From: Deltaproteobacteria bacterium
GTDB lineage: Bacteria; Myxococcota_A; UBA796; SXON01
Direction of reading: 5' to 3'
Length of the DNA: 64,000 nt
Assembly (NCBI GenBank): GCA_947445035.1
Contig: CANFCK010000003.1
Span: forward strand, 124,001 to 188,000
Both the position numbers and the translations under genes were made by a program. The notes beneath the pieces are model-generated. The model was not told where the DNA came from. It searched no databases and was given only the letters and a program-made list of their open reading frames with translations. Positions 9,223 through 18,272 of this stretch are shown in pieces; the stretch's first letter is position 1, and every line of letters begins with the position of its first letter.

Positions 9223-10452
9223 CTACCGGGGTTTGACGCGCCGTTCCCCGTTGGGCGCTGGCGCCGGGGCCAGGGATAGAAACTCGCCCCCTGCATCTGC
9301 CTCGGCCGCTGCCAACGCCTCAAGCTTGGCAGCGATCTCCGCGTGACGGAACGCCAAGGCCCGGGCATCGATCGGGAATGCGGACTCCATACCTCGGGCA
9401 ATCGCGACGAGTTCCTCCGAGGAGGTAGCCAGAAAATCGCTTGAGTCCAGCCCTTCGGCGTGGAGACGCGCCTGCCGCTCGGCCAAGATCAGGCGCGCTC
9501 GGCCCAGGGCTGGCGTGTCCGACGGCAGCGCCGATTCTGCGAGGTCTGTCCAGGCGGCCTCGATTGTGCGCCAACGCTTGGCATGCTCGGCAAGCAGAGG
9601 CTGGTCGAGCGCGCTGCCGAGGTCGGCGACCGCTTCTGCAAATATGCCCCTCGACAATCCCGGTCCGGCGCTCTCTTGGACAAATCGGTACAATGCGGCG
9701 TGCGCGTGAAACAACGCCGCACCTCGACCAAAACAGCGGCGCCAGCTCGATGCGTGTCCCGGATCACGAATCCGGGCTGCAAGTTCACGAATGCCGAGTA
9801 TCCCTCGATTTCCGATGGGCGCGTCGAGGTGGGCGCGCACGCCGGACGCCATGGCGCCGAGCAGGTCGCCCGCCAGGACGCTCACCGGGCGGGAAACTCC
9901 CGGGCCGACTGTGAGCAACGGATTGCCACCGATCGAGCAGAGAGAGCGCGTGTGCCGGAGGCGGAAGGGGTCCAGCGGCAAAGGTCGATCCGAACGATCG
10001 TCGAGTAGCACCTCGTCGGCCGAAACCGACACCACGCCCACCAGGTGACAAATCCCCCGCTGGTAGCCGCGGGGCAGCGGGTCGTAAGGAAGCGAGGCGC
10101 GGTCCAGCCAGATCAGCCGACCCTCGTGCGGCGGGGTGTCCTGCGCGAGCAGGGCCTCGGCCGCGTCGTCGTCCGGCCGCAGTTGCAAGGTCGAACGGGC
10201 TCCCAACCGTGCCACGGCCAGGGCCACCACCTCGGGCCGCAAGCTGAGCCCCGCCGCCAGCCCATCGATTGCGAGCCTGGCGTCGGCGCCCTTCCCGATC
10301 ATCAAATGTTGGAAGCCAATCCCCCCTAATGACGCGAACACCGCGGCATCCGAGAGCTCGGCACCCCCAGGGCCCTCGACCCCGGCCCCGCCAAGCGCGT
10401 TGGTCAACGCGCCCACGCCCGACCCGGCACCTCCGCGGCTTCGCACTCGCAT
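9223..10452 (-). CDS. BtrH_N/DUF4872-like protein lacking the usual Cys
   Basis: A 409-residue protein resembling the BtrH N-terminal/DUF4872 family, papain-like acyl-transfer or peptidase-fold proteins named after BtrH of butirosin synthesis. The SGVGALTNALGG segment near residue 10 matches the helix that normally starts with the nucleophilic Cys, but Ser stands there. A His (ICHLVGVV, about residue 140) followed by VLLDDRSD fits the catalytic His and Asp. The C-terminal part has NRGILGIRELAARIRD, typical of DUF4872. It lies 53 bases after the GGDEF-EAL gene and is probably co-transcribed. Substrate is unknown; a pseudoenzyme is possible. Confidence 0.65.
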   Translation of the reverse strand: MRVRSRGGAGSGVGALTNALGGAGVEGPGGAELSDAAVFASLGGIGFQHLMIGKGADARLAIDGLAAGLSLRPEVVALAVARLGARSTLQLRPDDDAAEALLAQDTPPHEGRLIWLDRASLPYDPLPRGYQRGICHLVGVVSVSADEVLLDDRSDRPLPLDPFRLRHTRSLCSIGGNPLLTVGPGVSRPVSVLAGDLLGAMASGVRAHLDAPIGNRGILGIRELAARIRDPGHASSWRRCFGRGAALFHAHAALYRFVQESAGPGLSRGIFAEAVADLGSALDQPLLAEHAKRWRTIEAAWTDLAESALPSDTPALGRARLILAERQARLHAEGLDSSDFLATSSEELVAIARGMESAFPIDARALAFRHAEIAAKLEALAAAEADAGGEFLSLAPAPAPNGERRVKPR

Positions 10453-10505
10453 CGCCGACAGTGTCACACGTCCGCGCCCGTCCCTCACGCCCGCGCGGCC
10501 GGATA

Positions 10506-12980
10506 TTACGCGACGCGCTTTACCCGCAGCCGCTCGGTAAGGGCGGTCTCGTCGGCGAGGATGGCCCCGAACTCTGCCGCCGGTACTGGGCGACTCAAGC
10601 CGAATCCCTGTCCGATATCGCACCCGTCGACGTCAAGCATGTCGAGCTGTTCTCGGGTCTCGATCCCCTCGGCGACAACTTCCATGCGGATGGCATGCGC
10701 CAGCGCGATGATGGCCCGGACCAGCGCCCGCTGCTCCACATCTGTGGTGGCGCCGGCCAGAAAAGAACGATCGAGCTTCAGCCGATCGATCGGGAACTGG
10801 CGGAGGTAGGCCAGCGAACTGTAGCCGGTACCAAAATCATCCAACGCCACGGTCACCCCACGCCGGCGCAAATCCTCGAGCACGCGGCATGCGACCGCCG
10901 TGTTCTTCATCGCCAGCGACTCTGTGATCTCGACTTCCAGCCAGCGGGGGTCGAGCCCGCTGTCCAGGAGGGCGGCTTCGACGACCTCGACCACGCCCCC
11001 GTAGAAGAACTGCCTCGCCGACAAGTTCACCGCGATGCGGATCGGCGGAAGTCCTTGATCCTGCCACCTACGCGCCTGCCGACACGCCTCTTGGATGACC
11101 CACGTTCCGATCGGCGCGATAAGACCGGTCTGTTCGGCGACGGGGATGAAGTCGTTCGGCGGCACCAACTTTCCATCGCAGAACCAGCGGATCAGCGCCT
11201 CAGCCCCGATGAGTTCCCCAGTGCGCAGGTCCACCTGAGGCTGGTAGTACAACACGAACTCATTGTGTTCGAGCGCGTGCGCCAACCGGGAACGAGTCTC
11301 GACGACGGCTTTGGCGCGAGCGCGAAGGTCGGCGTCGTAGAGCTGCCACCCGTCCCGACCGGCCTCTTTGGCCTGAAACATCGCCATGTCGGCATGTTTG
11401 ATCAGCTCCAGCGCATCGACGCCATCTTCGGGATAGACGGCAAGACCGATGCTGGCGGTGAGGGTGAACTCGCGGCCGTCGACGTGAAACGGAGCGCGGA
11501 AGACCTCCAAGACCCTCTCGGCGACCCCGAGCGCGTCCTCGCGCCGCCCCAGGTTCGGAAGGAGCAGAAGGAACTCGTCGCCTCCCTGCCGCGCCGCGGA
11601 GTCGCCACCGCGAATCCCCTCACGCAAGCGACGCGCCACATCCACGAGCAGTCGATCGGCCACGTCATGGCCGACCTCGTCGTTGATGAGCTTGAACTGG
11701 TCCACGTCGACGAAGGCGACACCAAGCAGTTCCTGGCGCCGTTCGGCATTCCCAATCGCGACCCTCAGGCGCTCCTGGAAGCTGACTCGGTTGGGCAGCC
11801 CGGTCAGTGGGTCGTGCCCGGCGAGGTGACGGTTGGTTTCGGCCTCGCGGTGGCGGGCGGTGACGTCGCGAAGGACGACGCACACCACGGTTTCGTCACC
11901 CCACGTCATCTGGCTGGCCGCGATCTCCAGATGGCGGGTCCGTTCCGTGTCCGCGTACGGGACCTCGCCCAGACTCAGCGTCGCCCGTCCAATCATCCCG
12001 CGCAGGGCGATGACGGCGGCCGGTGAAAGCGGCACAGCCTCTGGGAGCGACAGCGAAGCCAGTTCACGAGACTCTCGGCCCAAAAGCGCGCACACCGCGC
12101 CGTTGGCTTGGCGGATGGCCAGGGTGTCTGGCTGCACCAGCAGGATGCCCTCGCCGCTTTTTTCTACGAACTCCGAGAACACGCGGTCGCTTTCGCGCAA
12201 AAGCACCCCTGGCAGCAGGCGCATCGCGAGCAGGCCCAAGCCGCCGCTGATGACCGCGAAGGCGACCAAAAGCACGCGGAACGTTCGCAGCGCGCCGGCG
12301 TGCAGCTGGCGCACGGCCTCGCCCTGCACCGCGAGCAGCTCGTCAGAGCGCGGCAGCGACACGGGGCGCGACGCGCGAATCGTCAGGTCATCCACGACCT
12401 CCACGCGCGTGCCCGACAGGAGCCCGACCGTGGTGGGCGCCAGCGACAGCCGCAGCGACAACGCAGCACCAAGGTCCGTCAGGTCGGCGAGCGGCCCGAC
12501 CACGTGCAACGATCCCGCCCCGATTGCGTGACTCGACGCCACCTTTTGGGCGCCGCCCGTGCCGACAAGGCGCACGCCCCGCGCCGACACCGCGAGCGCC
12601 GAGGATGGCGCCGGCGCCGAGCGGTACCGCCACACTCCGTTGCCGTCGACGACGCCAACGAAGGTGCCAGGGGACGCGGCCTTCGCCCAATCGGTGAGCA
12701 AGGCGGGCGGCTGCGTCTCCGCCCCTTCGCCCACCCAACCAGACAACGCTGCCGCGAGGGCCTCCGCGCGTCGATCGAACTGCCGCAGGCCGATGTCGAC
12801 GACCGCCGTCACCCGTTCCAGGCGATCGCCGACCTCACTGACCTCGGTCCGGTCGGCTCCCGCCACCAGCGTCACGCGCAAAAGCAGCCAAGCGGCCAGG
12901 ACCACGACGATCCAGGCGCCCGCCACGAAGAACGCGACGGCTCGATGCGGTGACCAAGGACTAGTGTCCGTAGGGACCAT
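10506..12980 (-). CDS. Membrane GGDEF-EAL protein (c-di-GMP turnover)
   Basis: An 824-residue inner-membrane regulator. Helix 1 lies at about 15-38, a periplasmic sensor segment at about 40-220, helix 2 at about 225-255, a PAS-like domain at 265-375, GGDEF at 395-550 and EAL at 560-810. The cyclase signature is intact (RQGGDEF, near residue 465), preceded by an inhibitory I-site RGGD at the correct 5-residue spacing. The phosphodiesterase side keeps GAEALIRW, NLSARQF, EITES, DDFGTGYSSL and VAEGIET. Both activities are therefore possible. It follows the RmlA-like gene after 41 bases on the same strand. Confidence 0.95.
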   Translation of the reverse strand: MVPTDTSPWSPHRAVAFFVAGAWIVVVLAAWLLLRVTLVAGADRTEVSEVGDRLERVTAVVDIGLRQFDRRAEALAAALSGWVGEGAETQPPALLTDWAKAASPGTFVGVVDGNGVWRYRSAPAPSSALAVSARGVRLVGTGGAQKVASSHAIGAGSLHVVGPLADLTDLGAALSLRLSLAPTTVGLLSGTRVEVVDDLTIRASRPVSLPRSDELLAVQGEAVRQLHAGALRTFRVLLVAFAVISGGLGLLAMRLLPGVLLRESDRVFSEFVEKSGEGILLVQPDTLAIRQANGAVCALLGRESRELASLSLPEAVPLSPAAVIALRGMIGRATLSLGEVPYADTERTRHLEIAASQMTWGDETVVCVVLRDVTARHREAETNRHLAGHDPLTGLPNRVSFQERLRVAIGNAERRQELLGVAFVDVDQFKLINDEVGHDVADRLLVDVARRLREGIRGGDSAARQGGDEFLLLLPNLGRREDALGVAERVLEVFRAPFHVDGREFTLTASIGLAVYPEDGVDALELIKHADMAMFQAKEAGRDGWQLYDADLRARAKAVVETRSRLAHALEHNEFVLYYQPQVDLRTGELIGAEALIRWFCDGKLVPPNDFIPVAEQTGLIAPIGTWVIQEACRQARRWQDQGLPPIRIAVNLSARQFFYGGVVEVVEAALLDSGLDPRWLEVEITESLAMKNTAVACRVLEDLRRRGVTVALDDFGTGYSSLAYLRQFPIDRLKLDRSFLAGATTDVEQRALVRAIIALAHAIRMEVVAEGIETREQLDMLDVDGCDIGQGFGLSRPVPAAEFGAILADETALTERLRVKRVA

Positions 12981-13021
12981 GACCGCTCATCGGACACCGA
13001 CGACGGGTCTGTAGCAAAGGC

Positions 13022-13741
13022 CTACCTTCGATCCACCAATTTGTTCGCGCGACGGTAGCTGTCGTGCGTGCCGGCGTCTGACCATTCGCCGGACAGCTCG
13101 GCCCAATGCAGATCATCGGCAAGCAGGTACCGACTGTTCACCTCAGTGATCTCAAGCTCGTCGCGCGCGGAGGGCACGAGGCCGCGGATGAGGTCGTACA
13201 CCTGCGCATCGTAAAAATACACCCCGGTGACGGCGAACCGAGAGGCGGGCGCGTGAGGCTTCTCGTCGATCCCGACCAGCCGGCCCGCCTCGAATCGGGC
13301 CACGCCGAACCGCTCGGGATCGGCAACCTCCTTCACCAAGATCATCGCCCCCTTTCCGGAGGCCGTCCACCCCTCCAGATGCGGCGCGAGGGGGCAACAG
13401 AAAACGTTGTCCCCCAAAACCACGGCCACCGGTCCGCCGCCGGCGAAGTCCTCGGCGAGGCCGAGCGCCTCGGCGATCCCACCAGCCCGGTCCTGCACCT
13501 TGTACGTGAAGCGACAGCCGAACTCGGCGCCGGAGCCCAACTGGCTGACGATTGCCCCAACGTGATGCGCGCCGGTCACCACCAGCACGTCGTCGATGCC
13601 AGCCTCGACGAGCCGGCGGATCGGGTGGTACACCATGGGGACGTCACCCACGGGGAGCAGGTGTTTGTTGGTGGTCTTGGTGAGCGGAAACAGCCGACTT
13701 CCGGAGCCGCCGGCCAGAACCACACCGCGAGTCGCGCGCAT
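13022..13741 (-). CDS. RmlA-like sugar-phosphate nucleotidyltransferase
   Basis: A 239-residue nucleotidyltransferase, most similar to glucose-1-phosphate thymidylyltransferase (RmlA), which makes dTDP-glucose from dTTP and glucose-1-phosphate. It shows VVLAGGSGSRLFPLTKTTNK, KHLLPVGDVPM, VVLGDNVFC and the family-typical ending W.DAGTHDSY. It is shorter than classical RmlA (about 290 residues), lacking the C-terminal allosteric part. The start MRATRGVVLAGG at 13741 is preferred over the ATG at 13762 because it matches the usual family N terminus. The divergent neighbour is an RmlB-like dehydratase, the next pathway step, 38 bases away. Confidence 0.88.
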   Translation of the reverse strand: MRATRGVVLAGGSGSRLFPLTKTTNKHLLPVGDVPMVYHPIRRLVEAGIDDVLVVTGAHHVGAIVSQLGSGAEFGCRFTYKVQDRAGGIAEALGLAEDFAGGGPVAVVLGDNVFCCPLAPHLEGWTASGKGAMILVKEVADPERFGVARFEAGRLVGIDEKPHAPASRFAVTGVYFYDAQVYDLIRGLVPSARDELEITEVNSRYLLADDLHWAELSGEWSDAGTHDSYRRANKLVDRR

Positions 13742-13779
13742 CGTTTCGCAATGGTAGCTCATGGGCGCAAGGAGCGCTG

Positions 13780-14712
13780 ATGCGCGTTCTGGTCACAGGC
13801 GGCTGCGGGTTCATCGGCCACCACTTGGTGAAGCGCTGGACCGCCGCGCGTCCTGCCGACACGCTCTTGGTCCTTGACCTGTTGACCTACGCCGGCGACG
13901 CCAGTCGGCTACCGGCACACGCAGGCCTCGTCGTCGGCGATGTGGCCGACCCGAGCGCGGTGCGCGCGGCCTTCGACCGGCTCGGGGGCGTGGACATGCT
14001 GATTCATCTCGCCGCGGAATCGCACGTCGACCGGAGCATCATCGACCCCTCGCGGTTCGTCCGGACCAACGTCCTCGGCACCCAAGTGCTCCTCGACGTC
14101 GCAAGGGAATGCGGAGTCGAGCGCTTCCTCCACATCTCAACCGACGAAGTGTATGGATCCATCGGGCTCGGTGCCGCCACCGAGGCGGCACCGTTCCGTC
14201 CCGGCTCGCCCTACGCTGCGAGCAAGGCCGCGGGCGATCTACTTGTGCAGGCAGCACACAACACCTGGCAACTCCCGACGGTCGTAGCTCGGCCGGCGAA
14301 CACCTTCGGCACCGGCCAGTTTCCGGAAAAGTTGCTGCCGGTGCTCGCGCGCGCGGCCGTCGGCAGAGCTTCGCTTCCGCTGTACGGCGATGGGCTACAC
14401 CAACGCGACTGGCTTGCCGTCGAAGACCTCTGCGATGCGTTGAGCTTGCTGGCGGACCGGGCCCAAGCCGGCTCCGTCTGGAACATCCCAGGCGGCGGGG
14501 CGCGAACGAATCGGTCCGTCGCCGAGGCCATCTGCCGCGTAGCCGGCGTCTCCACCACGCAGATCGCCAGCGTTTGCGACCGGCCGGGCCACGATCGAAG
14601 GTACGCAATGGATGGGAGCGCGCTCCGGGCCCTGGGGTTCGAGGCGAAACGTTCGCTCGACGACGCCCTCCCAGCCTTGTTGGCCGAGGCGCAGGGTTCG
14701 GAGTCTACGTGA
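13780..14712 (+). CDS. rfbB: dTDP-glucose 4,6-dehydratase-like SDR enzyme
   Basis: A 310-residue extended short-chain dehydrogenase/reductase, probably RmlB/RfbB, which converts dTDP-glucose to dTDP-4-keto-6-deoxyglucose. Visible are the NAD-binding GGCGFIGHHLV, HLAAESHVDRSI, STDEVYGS, the catalytic YAASKAAGD (Tyr and Lys), and PANTFGTGQFPEKLLP, which is specific to the dTDP-glucose dehydratase group. AAGGAGCGCTG precedes ATG 13780, giving a good ribosome site. Pairing with the RmlA-like gene suggests deoxysugar synthesis for envelope polysaccharide. The last 8 bases overlap the 3' end of the convergent HExxH gene. Confidence 0.9.
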   Translation: MRVLVTGGCGFIGHHLVKRWTAARPADTLLVLDLLTYAGDASRLPAHAGLVVGDVADPSAVRAAFDRLGGVDMLIHLAAESHVDRSIIDPSRFVRTNVLGTQVLLDVARECGVERFLHISTDEVYGSIGLGAATEAAPFRPGSPYAASKAAGDLLVQAAHNTWQLPTVVARPANTFGTGQFPEKLLPVLARAAVGRASLPLYGDGLHQRDWLAVEDLCDALSLLADRAQAGSVWNIPGGGARTNRSVAEAICRVAGVSTTQIASVCDRPGHDRRYAMDGSALRALGFEAKRSLDDALPALLAEAQGSEST

Positions 14713-15298
14713 ACGACTTCTTGTCGCCCCACCGCATCGACCGAACTTCTCGGCCACTTTCCAAGCCCAGCAGCGCCTCCCGCGCGAGTTTCTGCACGAC
14801 CTCGTCGTGGCTCATCCCCTGCGCGCGAAGCGCCTTGTAGCCCGCGTCCGCGTTGCCATGGGACTCCGGTGCCGCCGTGCCTTCGTGCGCGGCGCCGGGC
14901 GAACCCGTCGGAGCGCCACCCGGCGCGCTGGTGTGAGACGCTTCGTGCATCTCCGCCCCGCCGGCGTGCGAGCGATGAAGGACCATGCTTTCTACCGCGC
15001 GGGCCTGCTGCTCTTCATGGTCGTGACCGGAGTTGGTGCCTTCACCACCCGAGTGTTCCAGGTGATATTGCTCGTGCGCAAAGAGCGCGGCATCTTCCGG
15101 CTTGTTCGGGTCGAAGTCTTCGGAGACGATGATGCTACGGTCGACCGTCATCGCCCGCGCCCCCATCGCGTCAAGCGTGCGCGACGCCAGCGCCCCGGTG
15201 AACACCTCTCCTCCACTGGCGAGTTGCTTGCGCTGCAGCCCCGGCTTTTGGGCCCGACTCGCAAGCCGGTCGATGGTGTTCGCCCGATTTGAGGCCAT
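14705..15298 (-). CDS. Small HExxH (DUF4157-like) protein
   Basis: A 197-residue protein without a visible signal peptide. Residues about 45-85 resemble the DUF4157 metallopeptidase-like core: MTVDRSIIVSEDF followed by LFAHEQYHLEHSGG, with HEQYH as the HExxH zinc motif. In DUF4157 proteins the motif is usually HELAH; this is a divergent version. Next come a His-rich segment and a Gly/Ala/Pro-rich linker (about 100-150), then a helical tail with the MSHDEVVQKLAREALLG stretch. DUF4157 domains often accompany contractile injection systems or secreted toxins, but no such genes are nearby. Whether it cleaves anything is not shown. Confidence 0.65.
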   Translation of the reverse strand: MASNRANTIDRLASRAQKPGLQRKQLASGGEVFTGALASRTLDAMGARAMTVDRSIIVSEDFDPNKPEDAALFAHEQYHLEHSGGEGTNSGHDHEEQQARAVESMVLHRSHAGGAEMHEASHTSAPGGAPTGSPGAAHEGTAAPESHGNADAGYKALRAQGMSHDEVVQKLAREALLGLESGREVRSMRWGDKKSFT

Positions 15299-15357
15299 GA
15301 GCGCTCCCGCCCCTCACTATAGCGCACCGGAAGGAAGGTCGGGGTATGGTGGAAGCG

Positions 15358-18270
15358 ATGCGGCGGCTCGTCCTTCTTGTGTGTTTGGCCACGGGCTGCC
15401 CGGTTGATGACACGGGGGGCCGCACCGACAGCGGGGTGCCCACCCCCGGGGATCGTGATGGGGACGGCATCAAAGACGGCGACGACTGCGCGCCGGACGA
15501 CGTGCTGGTGGGGCAAGGGCTCGCCGAACTGTGCGACCAGGTCGACAACGACTGTGATGGGGAAGTGGACGAAGAGCTCCCCGCAGCCACCTGGCATCGC
15601 GACCAAGATGGCGATGGCTACGGAGACCCCTCGTGGACCGAGGAACTCTGTGCCGAAGTCACCGGCTGGACGCTCGATGATAGCGATTGTGGCCCCTCGG
15701 ACTCCACGATCTTCCCCGACGCGCCTGAGTTCTGCGATGGGCAGGACCACGACTGCGACGGCCTGACCATGGAAAACGGGAGCGTCAACATGGTCTTGTG
15801 GTGGACCGACGCCGACAACGATGGCTACGGCGCGAACGACCCGGCCCTTGCCTGTGAAGCCCCGGTCGGCACCGTCGGCAACGGCGACGACTGTGACGAC
15901 ACCCGCAGCGATGTCTCGCCCCGCGCGCCGGAAGTCTGCGACGAACCCGGCACCGATGAAGACTGCGACGGACTGATCGATGATCTCGACGAGTGGGTTG
16001 CCGGCGGAGCCCAGTGGTACCCCGACGACGATGGCGACGGCGCGGGCGGGATCGTAGAGCCGACCTGGGCTTGTGATCGACCGCGCGGTTTCGTCGAAAC
16101 GACCCTCGACTGCGACGACGGGGACCCGTTGGTGCTGCCGGGTGCGGTCGAGGTGTGCAACGGCGTCGATGACGACTGCGAAGGCACGATCGACGACGCT
16201 GCGGCGGACCAACGCCTTTGGTACCAGGACCGGGACGAGGACGGCTACGGCGACGTCTCCAGCACGCTCGGCGCCTGCGCTCCCCCGGTTGGCTACGCCC
16301 GGTGGCCAGGAGACTGCAACGATCGCAACGACACGATCCACCCCGGCGCGGACGAAAGCGCTTGCGACAGCGCCACCGATCTGAACTGCGACGGTTACAC
16401 CGGCGAGTCGGACAACGACGGCGACGGCTGGTTTGCCTGCCTGGAGTGCGACGACGGCGACGTCGCGGTCAATCCCGAGGCAACCGAAGTCTGCAACGAG
16501 GTCGACGACGACTGCGACGGGCGCATCGACGTCGACGCGATCGACGGCGCCACTTGGTACGCCGACGCCGACGGCGACCGGTATGGCGATGCAAGCAGCA
16601 GCGTCAACGAGTGCGAAGACCCCATCGGCTACGTGGCCGACAACACCGACTGTGACGACACCACCCGCACCACGTTCCCCGGCGCCCCCGAAACCTGCGC
16701 AACCACCCACGACGACGACTGCGACGGTGAGCCCAACGAACTCGACGCGGTGCTGTGCAACGACTGGTACGCCGACCTCGACGGCGACAATTTTGGGGCC
16801 CTGTCCGTGTGCGCCTGCTCGGCCTACGGCATCTATGACCTGGCCACGGGCGACGACTGCGACGACATCGATTCCAGCGTCTTCCCGGGCGCCTTCGAAG
16901 AGTGCGGCGACAGCGTCGATCAGGACTGCGACGGGACCGACGACGACTGCACCATCGCCGACGCCGACGGCTCGATCATCGGCGCGCTGGACGGCGACGG
17001 CCTGGGCTCCTCGATCACCAGTCTCGGCGACGCCGATGGGGACGGGCTCAACGACGTGCTGATCGGGGGCACCGGCATGGAGAGCACAACGGTCGACGGC
17101 GGCGGCGTCTCGCTGGTCGTCGGCCCATTCGACTCGCAGCGCGACTTGAACGCCGCGCGCACCGCGTTCTGGGAGGGCACCTTCAACAAGGACGCCGCGG
17201 GCGCGGCCGTCAATGGCGCGGTCGATGTCGATGGCGACGGGAATCGTGAGTTCGTCGTCGGCTCGCCCGGCAGCGACGACGCGGCGACAAGCGCAGGGTC
17301 CGCGTACCTGGTCGAGGAGGCCTCCGGACAACTCAGCCTCAACGCGGTGGCGCTTTTGACCGTGCGCGGCGAGTACGCCTACGATGGCCTCGGGAGCACT
17401 CTCCTCCTCGGCATCGACGTGGATGACGACGGCCGCAGGGAGGCGGTATTCGGTGCCTATGGCAATGACGAGAACGGCGCCGAGAGCGGAGCGGTCTACC
17501 TGTTCGAGCTACCCGACGGCGGGGCGCGCGCCGCGACCGACGCCGACATCATCGTGCGCGGCGACGTCCACGATCGGCTGGCGATCTTGCCGCCGGAGCC
17601 GGTGGACGTGGACGGAGACGGCACCCACGATTTGGTGATTGGCGGCTGGGGCATCGATGGTGACGCGCTCGTTGCCGGCGGCGTGGCGATCTTCCTCGGA
17701 CCGATCTCCGGTACCTTGGCCATCGCCGATGCCGACGCCGTTCATGTGGGCGAAGGCAACCAAGACGAAGCCGGCCGCTCGCTCGACGCCCGCGACGCCG
17801 ACGGCGACGGCACGCCTGACCTGCTCGTCGGTGCCCCCGCCAATGACGACGCCGACGCCGACGCCGGAGCTGCCTACCTGCTGATCGGTCCCGTCTCCAC
17901 CAGCCGCCGGTTCGCGACAGCGGAGACCGTGATCCGGGGCGAGGCGGCCGACGACGCCTTCGGCAGCGCAGTCTCGATCGTGAACCTGGCCGGCCACGCC
18001 GCATCCAGCCTGGTCTTCGGTGCGCCGGGCAGTGACCTCGGGGGAACCGACAGCGGGGCGGTGTACCGCTTCAACGACGCCGTGGCCGGCGCCTTCACGA
18101 CCGCAGACGCCGCGGCCGCGTACGGTGGGGAGTCGCCGGCCGCGCGACTTGGCGAATGCGTCGTCAATGTCGGCGACACCGACGGCGACGGGTTCGAAGA
18201 CGTCGGCGTCTCCGCGAGCGGGTACCTCGACACCTCCGGGAATGTGCCCGGCGCGGTGTACTTCTTCTAG
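15358..18270 (+). CDS. MopE-like/FG-GAP repeat surface lipoprotein
   Basis: A 970-residue predicted lipoprotein; the signal MRRLVLLVCLATGC places the acylated Cys at residue 14. Residues about 25-540 hold many copies of a MopE-type Asp/Cys motif such as CDQVDNDCDGEVDE and CNGVDDDCEGTIDD, alternating with YxDxDxDGYG calcium-binding-like loops. Residues about 545-970 are FG-GAP/VCBS-like beta-propeller repeats (LGDADGDGLNDVLIGG and similar). This architecture is frequent in Myxococcota exported proteins; calcium or copper binding and adhesion are inferences. ATG 15358 is chosen because it starts the signal; ATG 15346 is in frame upstream. Confidence 0.88.
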   Translation: MRRLVLLVCLATGCPVDDTGGRTDSGVPTPGDRDGDGIKDGDDCAPDDVLVGQGLAELCDQVDNDCDGEVDEELPAATWHRDQDGDGYGDPSWTEELCAEVTGWTLDDSDCGPSDSTIFPDAPEFCDGQDHDCDGLTMENGSVNMVLWWTDADNDGYGANDPALACEAPVGTVGNGDDCDDTRSDVSPRAPEVCDEPGTDEDCDGLIDDLDEWVAGGAQWYPDDDGDGAGGIVEPTWACDRPRGFVETTLDCDDGDPLVLPGAVEVCNGVDDDCEGTIDDAAADQRLWYQDRDEDGYGDVSSTLGACAPPVGYARWPGDCNDRNDTIHPGADESACDSATDLNCDGYTGESDNDGDGWFACLECDDGDVAVNPEATEVCNEVDDDCDGRIDVDAIDGATWYADADGDRYGDASSSVNECEDPIGYVADNTDCDDTTRTTFPGAPETCATTHDDDCDGEPNELDAVLCNDWYADLDGDNFGALSVCACSAYGIYDLATGDDCDDIDSSVFPGAFEECGDSVDQDCDGTDDDCTIADADGSIIGALDGDGLGSSITSLGDADGDGLNDVLIGGTGMESTTVDGGGVSLVVGPFDSQRDLNAARTAFWEGTFNKDAAGAAVNGAVDVDGDGNREFVVGSPGSDDAATSAGSAYLVEEASGQLSLNAVALLTVRGEYAYDGLGSTLLLGIDVDDDGRREAVFGAYGNDENGAESGAVYLFELPDGGARAATDADIIVRGDVHDRLAILPPEPVDVDGDGTHDLVIGGWGIDGDALVAGGVAIFLGPISGTLAIADADAVHVGEGNQDEAGRSLDARDADGDGTPDLLVGAPANDDADADAGAAYLLIGPVSTSRRFATAETVIRGEAADDAFGSAVSIVNLAGHAASSLVFGAPGSDLGGTDSGAVYRFNDAVAGAFTTADAAAAYGGESPAARLGECVVNVGDTDGDGFEDVGVSASGYLDTSGNVPGAVYFF

Positions 18271-18272
18271 CG

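Noticed and set aside
15148..17331. 727-codon open frame on the minus strand under the MopE-like gene
   Set aside because: Its Val/Ala/Gly-rich repeats only mirror the Asp/Gly repeats of the plus-strand gene, which has a signal peptide and clear motifs.
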